In this document: piece by piece, positions 1-10,146 of the stretch
How the letters are laid out: each line of letters begins with the position of its first letter
How positions within the stretch are numbered: the stretch's first letter is position 1
Assembly (NCBI GenBank): GCA_023101725.1
Contig: JALJCO010013386.1
Coordinates: forward strand, 62,001-126,000
Reading direction: 5' to 3'
From: Atherinomorus stipes
Taxonomy: Eukaryota > Chordata > Actinopteri > Atheriniformes > Atherinidae
DNA: 64,000 bases
The notes under the pieces: generated by a model
The model's database searches: none
Told to the model about the DNA's origin: nothing
What the model saw: only the letters and a program-made list of their open reading frames with translations
Program-made: the position numbers and the translations under genes

Positions 1-2812
1 CAGGCAAATGTTGTCCTTGCCACTGCAGCAGTAGGAGGTACTGTAGAGGAGACTGTCATTTTAGCAATGTCATTCAGCAGCTTTCAGCAGTTTAAGTCAC
101 ACTTCAATCTATACGTCATCTCTTGCAAAGCCTCAGAGGATTCCCAACCAAAGTTGCTGTAAATCTGGTGTTTTAGAGACATGCTCCATGCTGAGAACAA
201 GAGTGCTGTAGGTGCGCGGATACAAAATAAAGGAAACCGCTCAAGCTGGAAGATGGGTGGGGATAAACTGAGACATGAAGGAACATGTTCAGGTTGTTGA
301 ATGTGTCTCGCATACATCGTCAGAAACTGAAGCAAGCAGCCCAGTGTGTGTATTGTCTATCCTGTCCCAGTAGCACCATTTCTCCTGTTTGGTCAAATCT
401 ATCAGTTGTGGTACCTCTAGATAGCGCAGGTTGTAAGTTCATGCTTAAAATCAGGCACAGGTTTCTGTGTAGATGCAGATACTACTAAAACAAATAACTA
501 GCCTCACCAACGGATTTTACTTTCTGCTTTACAATGCTTCAGGACCTCCGATGTGTCCATTGGGGCATAGATATGATAGAAACTCTTATACTTCCAAGTG
601 GTGTGGGGGCTTAATGGCAGTTCACCGAAGCAGTCACTGTTGTGCTGCTGCTCCTCATAACCTCAGCTCCTCCTGAGCATCCACCTGTGGGCTGTGAATC
701 TGTTTTCTCCAAGATGTGTGCAGATGATTTTCCTATTCCCTGCTGGGCTGAGCTCAGTGCTCCGCTGTAAGGAACGGCAGAAATCTACCTTGTTCTTAAA
801 TGATGATGATGAATGAATCTCTACTGCCACTTCATACAACATGGATTTCAGGTTTCCGTGGTCAAGCAGACATGCCACAAATGTCCCAATGATCAATGTG
901 ATCAGTGACGTTAAAAATGTTAGCTTAAACATCTAACTGTGTATCACGGAGTATTTTTTCTTGTAGGGAGAATACTTAAAACATTAGCTGTATGACAGTG
1001 TTTTGTTTTTTAACCTATCTTTACTTCTGGTATGATATCCTCTCTCATTAATGATCTTAAATATGAAGCCTTGTGTTTCTATAGTGAGCTGACCTGTGAG
1101 GAAAACGTTGATGTTGCAGTTCACTGCAGTGTTGCAGTGTAATGGAGGTGTTCACTCATGCTTGCAGATTCATGTTTTCAGATCTTTTCAAGCCGGAGTT
1201 TGAGCTGGAGCTCTCTCTTCACTCTTGATATGACTGTTGATGGTGGCACATGTCACTCTTGATCTGTGTCATCTCATCTCACAGTGCTGTGATGCCACAC
1301 AGCCCAGCTCCGTTGCCCGGATCCCCGTCTTTCGGTCAAGCAAGCAGTGATTGGTCATGTTCCTCTCTGTTTGGGTTGTTTTCATATTTCGAGGCTTCCG
1401 TGTTACAGGTTTTCTCTAACTTGTATTTATATATTTCTTAATGTTTACAGCCTTTCAGAAGTAGTTTTAAGTTACACATGGGTGTTTTTACACATTTTTA
1501 AAATTTTTGACAGAGCTGCGGGGATATGTGTATGCATAGTCATTTTCCCAGTTATTTTTGAACTTCACATCAGTTAAAAGAAAAATCTTGAATCTTTTTT
1601 TCCCCTGGAACTTGACATGATCCTTATTATGCAGCAAATGCAGCTCTGTTGTCATGGTAAGGAAGTATCTGTGTAGGTCATAGCCTAGTTTAACTCTAGC
1701 TGAACCAGCAAACACACTTAAAGCCACAGTAAGGGACCACAGAGTGTCAACATTTATTTGCAGTTGTTTTTCTGGTTTTGCAGAAAATTCAAGCTTAATA
1801 TTGAGAAAATGAAAATGGTGTAATCTGAGATGTAACAGTGTCGGGATTACACCAAAGGAATGGCAAGAAGACACAAACGTTTTAACTGCAGCAAACACCA
1901 CAAAACTATTTCTAAAATGTGGAAGACCGTCGCCCCATAGACTATCCCCACAGATTCTGCACGAGGTCGGTTATCTTTAACAAACTTCCAGAACGGCAAA
2001 GAAAAGGGAGCAAAAAGGGTCGGCGCATTTTAGGAAGACGACTGGAATCCAGACTCAGAAAAATGGATTTGTAATTAACCGTTTTTGTCATGTGTGCCAC
2101 TAATAATTACTGTTATACAATATTTTGACAAGCCAGGGTACAAAACTAACTAATTATCATTTCTTAGTCATTGTTCCAGTTACTGCAATGTTTTTGCAAT
2201 CACAGAAAAAATAGCTGTGTTTCACCATTTCAACACATGACTAATTTGACCAAAGACATGCACTACTGGTTAATATTTCTTATTTGAAAAGCTTTAACCC
2301 TTAAAACTTCAAGGCTTGTCTTGTTTGTGTTTGTTTGTTTTCTTTTCTTTTCCCCAAAACAGAGTTTATTACTAAAGATACTTTATAGAAATAACAGATC
2401 AAGAGTTACTGCACATTTTGTCCTCTGCATGTCATTCTTCCAAGCCTTGGTTTTTAGGAGACAAAATATTGACATTGAAACAAGAACACAACAGAAACTA
2501 ACATATTTATACTTTTTTTTTCAATTTTTTTTTTTTTTGCTATTTAGTTATTTATGCTACTATTTCTTTACTATCCTCATTAAACCTACTCAGCTCAGTT
2601 TTTGCTGACACCATATGCCAAAAATGTCTTCCTTGCTCTCTCACGCCATCAAGGAGCATTTTGACAGAAAGTGGCTTCATCATAATTTTCTCTAAGCAGG
2701 TCTCTAATCCGTTGAATTTCCATCTATACCACCCAGATCTCTCTTTTGACTCCTTTTTGCAACTTTGCTCCAACCATAAAGGGCTCATGGGAAAAATGTA
2801 CATGTTACTCAG

Positions 2813-3025
2813 TGGGCTCTATGCACAGCTTCACTACTTCCTGAACTTAAGGTAGCTCCTTTGTTTCCTGTCTTTCATTACTGGACAAACTGATTAATCC
2901 AGGTGTGTCTGGCCAGTTCCTAAGGTCAGGCACACCTGGAATAATCAATTCATCCAGTAATGAAAGACTGGAAACAAAGGAGGTACCTTAAGTTCAGGAC
3001 ATCATGGAGCTGTGCACAGAGCCCA
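2813..3025. mobile_element. Foldback (long inverted repeat) element, copy 1
   Basis: About 213 bp forming a near-complete hairpin. The left arm begins TGGGCTCTATGCACAGCT and the right arm ends with its near-exact reverse complement. The arms are about 95 bp each around a short centre near 2915 that itself contains an inverted CAGGTGTGTCTGGCC motif. A shortened relative sits at 49148-49292. No transposase is encoded, so this is a non-autonomous element. The superfamily is unknown to me. Confidence 0.75.
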
Positions 3026-3890
3026 TTCCCACGACTTGGAACCTTTAACACGTTTAAAAAATCAATGGGAAGAAGAGCTAGGCATGGAACTGACTGAGGA
3101 TATATGGGACTCCACACTAGACAGGATACACTTTTCTTCAATTTGCTTAAGACACAAGGTTATACAATTCAAGATTGTACATAGGTTACACTGGTCTAAG
3201 GTGAGACTGGCAAAGATAACACCAAATATTGACCCCAACTGTGACCACTGTGGAGCAGCAACAACCACTCTATCACATCTGTTCTGGTTCTGCCCAGAAT
3301 TAACAGAGTTTTGGCAGTCTGTATTCAAATTTTTCTCTGACCTGCAAGGAGTACCCATAGCACCTCTTGCCGTAATAGCAATATTTGGTGTTGTACCGCT
3401 GAACTCCTGCTGTACTCAACATAAAAACATGATAGCCTTTGCTATGTTACTAGCTAGAAGACTCAGATTGCTTAGATGGAAAGAAAATCCCTCCAACCTT
3501 CAATCAATGGATCAGGGACCTCCTGCACCATTTTACTTTAGAAAAAGTCTGTTCTGCTACTAGAGGCTGTGCCCTCAACTTCTATACTATATGGCAGCCA
3601 GTTCTAGATCATGTTGAAAAGATTGATGCCTCAGACATCCTAGATGTGTGAAAGTAACTCCCCCCCTCCCTTTTTTTTTCCTAATCGGTGTTGAGTTCGT
3701 GTGTAATTTGTTTTGTTTTGTTTGTTTGTTTTTTCTTTCTTACTTTTTCTTTCCCAATTATTATTATTATTATTGATCTATGCTGCAGTAATAACCTGTG
3801 GGGGTGCAATGGGGTGGGGTTGTTCAGGGGTGTAAGAAGGTTAAACTGGAAAAAACAATAAAGATACTTTGAAAAAAACAAACAAACCCA
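3026..3890 (+). mobile_element. 5'-truncated L1-type LINE, ORF2 C-terminus and 3' end
   Basis: An open stretch up to about 3563 encodes the C-terminal end of an L1/Tx1-type ORF2 protein. Visible signatures are QFKIVHRLHWSKVRL followed by a Cys-His knuckle of the form CDHCG...LSHLFWFCPEL...FW. The reverse transcriptase and endonuclease regions are missing. The 3' part is AT-rich and ends with AATAAA (3857-3862) and an A-rich tail. It abuts the foldback element directly. This is a dead fragment within a klhl5 intron. Confidence 0.8.
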
Positions 3891-4231
3891 GAGGTATATA
3901 TCAAGCAACATATTTATAGTGTTATACTGTAGCGCTGGGGCGGTGGGGGATCTAGCAGACTTTTCAGGGTTAATTTGATATAAATTTAATCTACAAACCT
4001 CTCAATACACAACCAGAATACTCGTCACCACGACTTTACTGACCCTGAAATGTGACCAAACATCCAGGTTTTTATGTGCCCCCCAGCTTTGCTGTGTAAA
4101 TCCTCCCAGCATAGAAATGAGGTTTACCCAATGTCTGGCCAGATGTTTATGCCCACTAATTATTCAGCAGGTTGCAGTTTCTTGTTGAGACCAAAAGCCT
4201 TTAATTTAACATGACCACATGGTGTTAAAGA

Positions 4232-4451
4232 AGGAGTGCCTAAGTCCAGTCCTCGAGAGCTAACTATGCTGCACATTTTGGCTGCATCCCTTTTCCAACA
4301 CACCTGAATCAAATGAATTGCTTGTTACCAGGCCTCCACAGAGCTGAATGACATGTGCATAAGCGAATTAGCCATTTGATTGTGTGTTTGAGAGGGTATG
4401 CTCTAAGAATTGCAGGATAGTAGCTCTTGAAGACCAGACTTGGGCATTCCC
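4232..4451. mobile_element. Short non-autonomous hAT-like element
   Basis: About 220 bp with terminal inverted repeats of about 30 bp. The left end reads AGGAGTGCCTAAGTCCAGTC; the reverse complement of the right end reads AGGGAATGCCCAAGTCTGGT. The CCTCGAGAGC-type inner motif recurs in relatives at 50346-50515 and 62657-62868. It contains no coding sequence. Confidence 0.6.
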
Positions 4452-4518
4452 TGGTCTAAAGCCTCTCCGCCTGAGCTGCTGTCAACCATTAAACACATGA
4501 AACGCATGTGAATTTAAA

Positions 4519-4560
4519 TATATATATATATATATATATATGTATATGTATATACAGTAT
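4519..4560. repeat. TA dinucleotide tract
   Basis: A TA-rich microsatellite, slightly interrupted by TG, in the klhl5 last intron about 150 bp upstream of the terminal exon. Confidence 0.9.
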
Positions 4561-4709
4561 ATGCGCTCTGACTTTCCACCCCTGTTGCAGTGTTCCTTAT
4601 TTTACAGACCAGAGAATGAAACCTTTCAACTGAAAACATTGCACATGTTAACACTCACGTAAATGTACATCTGTACTTGTTAATTTTAGTGATTTTCTTT
4701 GTCTTCCAG

Positions 4710-4766
4710 GTGGCCCCACTGTGTCTGGGCAGGGCAGGTGCATGCGTGGTGGCAGTCAGACTTTGA
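4710..4766 (+). CDS. klhl5: Kelch-like protein 5, terminal coding exon (partial)
   Basis: KLHL5 is a BTB-Kelch protein, expected to be a substrate adaptor for cullin-3 ubiquitin ligases. Only the last 19 codons, including the TGA stop, are in the window. The exon follows a good acceptor (pyrimidine-rich tract ending TTCCAG at 4709) and reads VAPLCLGRAGACVVAVRL. As I recall, the vertebrate KLHL5 C-terminus, the end of the last Kelch blade, is VAPLCLGRAGACVVTVKL. The exon starts in phase 0. The next gene, wdr19, is also the neighbour of KLHL5 in mammals, which supports the call. The very similar paralogue KLHL4 is the main alternative. Confidence 0.85.
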   Translation: MAPLCLGRAGACVVAVRL

Positions 4767-5861
4767 AAATCTAAAAGCAAACACACAATGATGGCCATCC
4801 TCGTTCTCACCGCTGAAACTGAAGGGACGCCCAGTAAACCTGCTGCCTTTACTGAGAACAAGAGACTGGTTTCAGACCTGTTTTCAGGTTTTACTCTCAA
4901 AGTTTATCCTTGATGCTCACTAATCACTTAGATTTTAGGTCCCGATAAGTTTTGCCACAGGAAGGATCTGCCTGCCACGAATACAAATGGTGTAGATGAA
5001 TCTGTAGCATCTATCTGAGTATGACAAAAACAGTTGTCTTACAGCTTAGATGTTTTTTTTTTCCCCCTTTTCCTTGCCTATTATTTTTCCCTCCTATACA
5101 AGTCGGGATGCACTCACACATGCAGTATAACCCTACACGGCTGCACTCAGCTTCTATTTCTGCTGACAAATAGCTGAGACAGAAAGAGATTGTCAAGCCT
5201 GCCTCATCATTTTATGCTCTTAGCTTCCCTAACTATATCTGATACCGTGTATTGATGCTATTTTAATACATTCCCTGTTATTTTTATGCTGCAGTTGGCA
5301 AGTGTATTTCCACTGTGCCTTGCCACTGTTGCCCTCTGACAGATAAAAAGAAAGAGTTTTGACATAATCAGCACAACCTCAAACACAACTATACTGTAAG
5401 GAACTATGAGGCGCTTTATTATTTTACTGCAATATCACATGCTTCATCTGAAATTTGTGTGTATGTCTACTCTGTTACATCAGCTCTGATCTGAAGCTTC
5501 TGCAAACTGTACTGTGTAGTTTATTATATTTTTTGTTTGTTTGTTTTTTTTTTAAAGTTACATGAGAAATAATCCAACCTTTTGCCTTTTCCATAAATTT
5601 TTAACTGTATAATTCTGCTTCTTTTTATCGTTGTTGAGTTCTTTTTTTCCAGTTGAGGTCCATTAGGCAGTGTTAATGAGTTTTAAACCCTGGGTAATAA
5701 TGATAATAATAACACTGTGGCTCTGTGTTAATCCCTGCAGGGAATTCTCTCCCTCTTTTATTTTTTAAATTTCCCCCGGAGCACAAGGTCAGCTATTTAC
5801 AGGCTTGTTTTTACACTGGGGTAGTTGAGCTTTTTGTCTTCCAACCACCTTATTTTCTTTC

Positions 5862-5863
<2 letters not shown>

Positions 5864-5894
<31 letters not shown>
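5864..5894 (+). repeat. TG microsatellite in klhl5 3' UTR
   Basis: About 15.5 uninterrupted TG units. In the sense RNA this is a UG repeat, the kind of sequence TDP-43 and CELF proteins bind. It is complementary to the CA tract about 150 bp downstream. Confidence 0.9.
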
Positions 5895-5897
<3 letters not shown>

Positions 5898-6040
5898 CTT
5901 TTGTTGGGTGTTCAGAGATTGCAAGAAGTGTATTTTTATCTCAAATGAGAATCTCATCCCTCCGTTTCCTCCTTTCCACATCCTCAGTATCCTGCTGCTC
6001 TCTTCATCCAGATTTTCCCATTTCATCACCAGACACAAAA

Positions 6041-6075
6041 ACACACACACACTCTCTCACACACACACACACACA
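6041..6075 (+). repeat. CA microsatellite in klhl5 3' UTR
   Basis: Two CA runs (6041-6052 and 6059-6075) separated by a short CT-rich spacer. Confidence 0.9.
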
Positions 6076-6869
6076 GACATACAGATGCATGCACCATTTT
6101 GTTTTCCAGCAGGATTGGATACCCCAACAAAAACGAACAGACCATATGACGAGGCCACAAATTTAATAATGTTGGTTCCGACTGTGCCGGCGTTTTGTTT
6201 GATGTCATGTTCAAAGCCTTATTAGATTTGAAGCTGCTGCAGATAAAGTATCAGACATGGGGGGGGGGGGCACATAAATCAGTCTAACATACCCATACGT
6301 CCAAATTCATGGGCTGTAACAGGAAGTCTGAAAATCACATGCACATGCCAAATGATTTATTTGTGCATCCTTTTTTTGTTGTTGATGTTGATGTACATTG
6401 TATCTGTGGCTTAATGAGGGAAAATTGACAGTGAGAGTCGGAACAGGCATCCTGTATGAACTGACAGATCTAGAGCTATTGTAGCCCACAGGATGCACTT
6501 CACATCCAAACATGACGGATCCCGTGTTCTCGTTTGTGCAAAGATACGCTCACAGCCCAAAGCCAAGTGCCCCAAGAGCTAGAGAAGATTGAAATGAAAA
6601 AAACAACAAATTTGTCAGCATGAAATCTAAAAAGCTGCGTAGGGCGGGCTAGTAACTCCCTGCAGCTGAGCTGTTGTTTATTCAGGCCTAATGCACTGCT
6701 GCATTATTTTATTTTTCTCCTTTTAAACATGCCTGCTGTTTATCTAGAGTAATTCTCTATAGACCTCGGTAGAAGTATGTCGTCTCCTCTGTGTTGCGTA
6801 ATGTGATTTCAAGCTGAGGCTAACAATAAAAACACATTCCAAATATAGTTATAGATGTATTGTATATTA

Positions 6870-6877
6870 TGTACATA
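6870..6877 (+). promoter_or_regulatory. Pumilio-type response element TGTACATA
   Basis: An exact match to the TGTANATA consensus in the putative klhl5 3' UTR, just before a first AATAAA (6878-6883). A short motif like this can occur by chance; the UTR position is what makes it worth recording. Confidence 0.4.
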
Positions 6878-6995
6878 AATAAATATGAAATCTCTATGTA
6901 GTGTTACTGCATTCTGCTGTAAACAATTCCCACTAAGTAGACTGTGTAATTGTGTGCTTCTTTTTGTACCATGAATTCAGATGATGAAGAGGTGT

Positions 6996-7001
6996 AATAA
7001 A
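6996..7001 (+). terminator. klhl5: Poly(A) signal, probable klhl5 transcript end
   Basis: AATAAA followed about 8 bp later by a GT-rich stretch (GTTGGTGCC). This is the better supported of two signals; the other is at 6878-6883. Confidence 0.55.
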
Positions 7002-7015
7002 GACAGTTGGTGCCA

Positions 7016-7960
7016 CAGCTGCTCATCTTGTTTTTTGTACTGAATGTTACACCTCATCTTTTACTAAATGAATTCTGTATATGCAGAATATGCTGCTGCT
7101 CAGTGGTGTTTTATACATTAAAGTCAACATGTGATTTAAAACTTGTTTCTATGTGTTTTCCTTTTTTTTCTCAACCGCACCAGCTACTCACATTTATGGT
7201 GCAGATGTTTTTGCAGGCAGTCTGCATTTGTCACAATCACTATAAATGTCATTATGCTGTAAATTTGTTTGTTTATATGTGGCCCATCTCCAGCAGCACC
7301 ACCATCAGTTCAGCTCCAGCGATGGCCTTCACAGGGCTGCGGTTTTGACTGCTGAAGTGTGACTCTGCATTAATTTTTCTGCGCCTGGGAGTTAATATGG
7401 ATGCTCATTACTCTTAAGAGTGGCTGTCCTGGCTTAAAAACCAGAGAGGTGGCTCCAGGTTTAAGTGTTTGTTGAGTAAAACAAGTGTGTGAAAAAGAGG
7501 AATGCTTACAATTTATAGATACTTTAACCCCGGCACAGCGACTGGCAGCATACTGAGTCTGTTATTTAATGCAGGGTAAGCCTTAAATCATAAGTGGTTC
7601 TGACAAACGGCTCCCACTGGCGATGAGAAATGATGCCAGTGACCTTGTCTTGTGGCCTTAACAGCACCTGATTCTATTATGCCTGACAGAAACAAGAGGA
7701 AAACGGAAAGTGCTGGACTGTGAGTTTGCATGTTCAACATCTAGATGTGGAAATATTGAGCAGACAGCTCAGATATGAAGCTGCATATTTTACCACCAGT
7801 CCTCAGCTGCAATTACCAGGCACCTAGAACAATTAGAACTAAAATGACTGTAAAAACAACTTTATATTAATTTCTAGTTTGGATAAGTTTCAAAATATTA
7901 AAAAAATATATTCTAAAAAAGATGGGTAAATTATTATTTAAAAAGAAATGTAATAGTTTG

Positions 7961-7964
<4 letters not shown>
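7016..7964. other. Intergenic, no feature seen
   Basis: AT-rich unique-looking sequence between the klhl5 transcript end and a long TA tract. No exon-like open stretch or repeat end was recognised. Confidence 0.5.

Positions 7965-8045
<81 letters not shown>
7965..8045. repeat. Long TA dinucleotide tract
   Basis: About 40 near-perfect TA units, ending in TATATGTATATA and running into the left end of a Tc1-like element. Confidence 0.95.
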
Positions 8046-8052
<7 letters not shown>

Positions 8053-8056
8053 CACA

Positions 8057-8572
8057 CAGTCCTCAAAATTATTCAGACCCTCAAATTTTAAAGAAGAAAA
8101 AATATCAGTCAGTGAAATAAGATTAAATTTACAAAACCAATAAATAAAAGTTAAATGAAAATCATGACATTGATCTTGAATTGTGGTTTGACAGAAATAT
8201 TAAAAACAAACACAAAAAATAAAACAAGTAAACAAACATGATGGGGCTACAAAGCTAAAATTTTGTTGATGAACACTTTGAGACAATCAGTGCAATCAGA
8301 TGTGTCTCTAATGCTCAAAAACCTTCTACACCTGATCACAGGTATGTTGTGTATGTTTATTAGAAAGGTGCTCTAATGTGTCTGGGACAGTTTTTTTGTT
8401 TGTTTAACTTATTTTTTAATCACAATTCAAAAGCAATATTTTATTTTTCTAAATTAGAATTTTGTAAATTCCTGTTTATTATTAGTTTCTTAAGTTTCTT
8501 GTTATTTGAATCAATATTTTGATTTTGTTCTTTTCTTTAATATGAGGGTACGAATAATTTTGAAGATGACTG
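8057..8572. mobile_element. Non-autonomous Tc1/mariner-like element inside a TA tract
   Basis: About 516 bp with inverted ends. The left end is CAGTCCTCAAAATTATTCAG; the right end is the reverse complement of CAGTCATCTTCAAAATTATT. TA-rich microsatellite flanks both sides (7965-8045 and 8576-8606), as expected for insertion at a TA dinucleotide. The inner sequence has no transposase. A relative is at 22557-22935 in a wdr19 intron. Confidence 0.75.
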
Positions 8573-8574
8573 TG

Positions 8575-8575
<1 letters not shown>

Positions 8576-8606
<31 letters not shown>
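8576..8606. repeat. TA tract, right flank of the Tc1-like element
   Basis: TA repeat continuing into short CA repeats. It was probably one tract with 7965-8045 before the element inserted. Confidence 0.85.
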
Positions 8607-8612
<6 letters not shown>

Positions 8613-9525
8613 AACACACACACAGAATATATACGTATATGTCTGTATGTAATATTTTGGTGGCTTTTTTCTCTGTCAATGTCATCACATTAGGCATTGT
8701 TGTCGATTTCTTTTTTCAGTAGTGTTTGTAAAAGACGGGAAATACAGCTTCACAAAGTTTAATTTTCCCTAAGAAGCTCTCACATATTGCAGTCTGGAGT
8801 TGACATTTGGACATGTAAAGATTTGTAAAAAACTGGTCCAGGAGTAGATTGCTTTGTCGAGTGACGTCATTACATACATATACAGTGTCTACCAGAGGTG
8901 GGTTATCCAGGAGTCATAAAGTAAAAAATTCTGCCATGTTTTTGGATCTGCCTAATGGCCAGGAGCCTCATTTATAACTTGCTTACGCACAAAGCAGGGC
9001 CTGAAAGTGGCGTAAGTGATTTTCCACGCAAAGTTTCTGATTTATAAAAACAAACTTGACGGGTAATTGTGCGCACCTGTACGCAAACTCTGAACCTTGC
9101 GCACGAACAATTTGGAGACGGGAAACTGGCGGCACCGCTGGCGAGATGATGAACTTAAGCCACGATCATGCATTTAACCATCATTTCAGACTGGAGACCC
9201 TCGTAAACCTCCGTCTGTTCCTGGATTGAGCTGTACAATCCATAAGCCTCATTTAAGAGAGCTACAGTAACAACGATGGCACTTAAGTAACTGTAACAAG
9301 GTGTGGAGGCTGATTGTAATTACTGAGTAAACGGTGACACTCGTGCGCAATGCTTCACAATGGATGCGCTGCACTGCTGGAAGATTATGGAAAGAAGAGT
9401 GGAGAGAGTTTTTAGAAACCACAAATATTATGGAAAGAAGAGGATAAAGATGGAGAGGTTTTTGAAACCACGAATGTTCCCTGGGCCATAATTACTGACA
9501 TAGATTCCTGAGAGCAACCTTAACC
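8607..9525. other. Intergenic, no gene seen
   Basis: Unique-looking sequence. The part around 8955-9480 is richer in CG and has a short internal repeat (TATTATGGAAAGAAGAG near 9385 and 9428). It may be an old repeat, but I could not recognise a family. Confidence 0.4.
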
Positions 9526-10146
9526 TAACATGCATGTCTTTGGATGGTGGGAGGAAGCCGGAGTACCCGGAGCGAACCCACACGTGCACGGGGAGAACAT
9601 GCAAACTCCACACAGGAAGGCCATGGTTGGAATTGTTTGAACCCCCTCCCCACCGGGAACTGAACTAGCGACCTTGTTGCTGTGAGGCTGTGGTGCTATA
9701 ACCTGACTCCCCACACTATTTTTGGTAATATCAGGGGGGAGGGAGATAACTATGTTATAAAAAAATAGTTTTTTTTTAAAAATTTCATGATGGGAGAAGA
9801 ATGTCCCTCTCTGACACCACTCACCACTCACTGAGGAAGAGACCGGACCAAAGAGAGACAAAGAGACACAAAGAGGGAGGATAAAAAAAAATATTAAAAA
9901 AAAAAAAAAAAAAGGGGGGGGGGAGGAGGAGGGGGAGAGAGGAGAAAAAAAATAAACAAATTCTTCGTTTTCCACGGGATGTGTTATAAAAACACCCGCC
10001 TCCTATCCATCCCCAAACCCCACCTTCAAAATCCAACCCAAAGATTTTTATTCTCTACTACAAACAACAAAATCCTACCAGGGGGAAAGGGAGAGGGGAC
10101 GGAGAAAAAAAAGTGGTGCTAACCACCACGCCACCGTGCAGCCCGG
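9526..10146. repeat. Old interspersed repeat split by a later insertion
   Basis: 9526-9703 carries the widespread fish repeat motif ACATGCATGTCTTTGGATGG ... GGAGGAAGCCGGAGTACCCG ... CATGCAAACTCCACACAG. Its continuation, CTAACCACCACGCCACCGTG, appears only at 10116-10146. The two parts are separated by 409 bp (9704-10112) bounded by a near-exact direct duplication: GTGGTGCTATAACC at 9690-9703 and GTGGTGCTAACC at 10113-10124. The insert ends in an A-rich run, as a retroposed sequence would. It holds a purine-rich, low-complexity tract (about 9880-9955). Confidence 0.6.

Larger units (their letters stand above)
1..4709 (+). other. klhl5: Last intron of klhl5 (3' part)
   Basis: This stretch lies upstream of the klhl5 terminal exon and shows no Kelch-coding sequence, so the penultimate exon must lie left of the window and the last intron is longer than 4.7 kb. 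It holds a foldback element (2813-3025), an L1 fragment (3026-3890), a short hAT-like element (4232-4451) and a TA tract (4519-4560). Positions 1-930 contain short minus-strand open stretches that I could not assign (see findings). The remainder is AT-rich with no visible feature. Confidence 0.7.
4767..7015 (+). other. klhl5: klhl5 3' untranslated region
   Basis: The region runs about 2.2 kb from the klhl5 stop codon to the first strong poly(A) signal cluster. It carries a TG repeat (5864-5894), CA repeats (6041-6075), a run of 12 G (6259-6270) and a Pumilio-type TGTACATA (6870-6877). The 3' limit is inferred from AATAAA at 6996-7001 followed by a GT-rich stretch. It has not been checked against transcripts. 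Confidence 0.55.

Noticed and set aside
3012..3563. Host gene encoding a 183-residue protein
   Set aside because: The translation is the C-terminal end of an L1-type ORF2 and its start lies inside the adjacent foldback element.
7867..8055. Open frames of repeated Tyr-Ile in TA tracts (also at 17217-17449 and 16959-17186)
   Set aside because: TA repeats lack stop codons in the YI frame; not genes.
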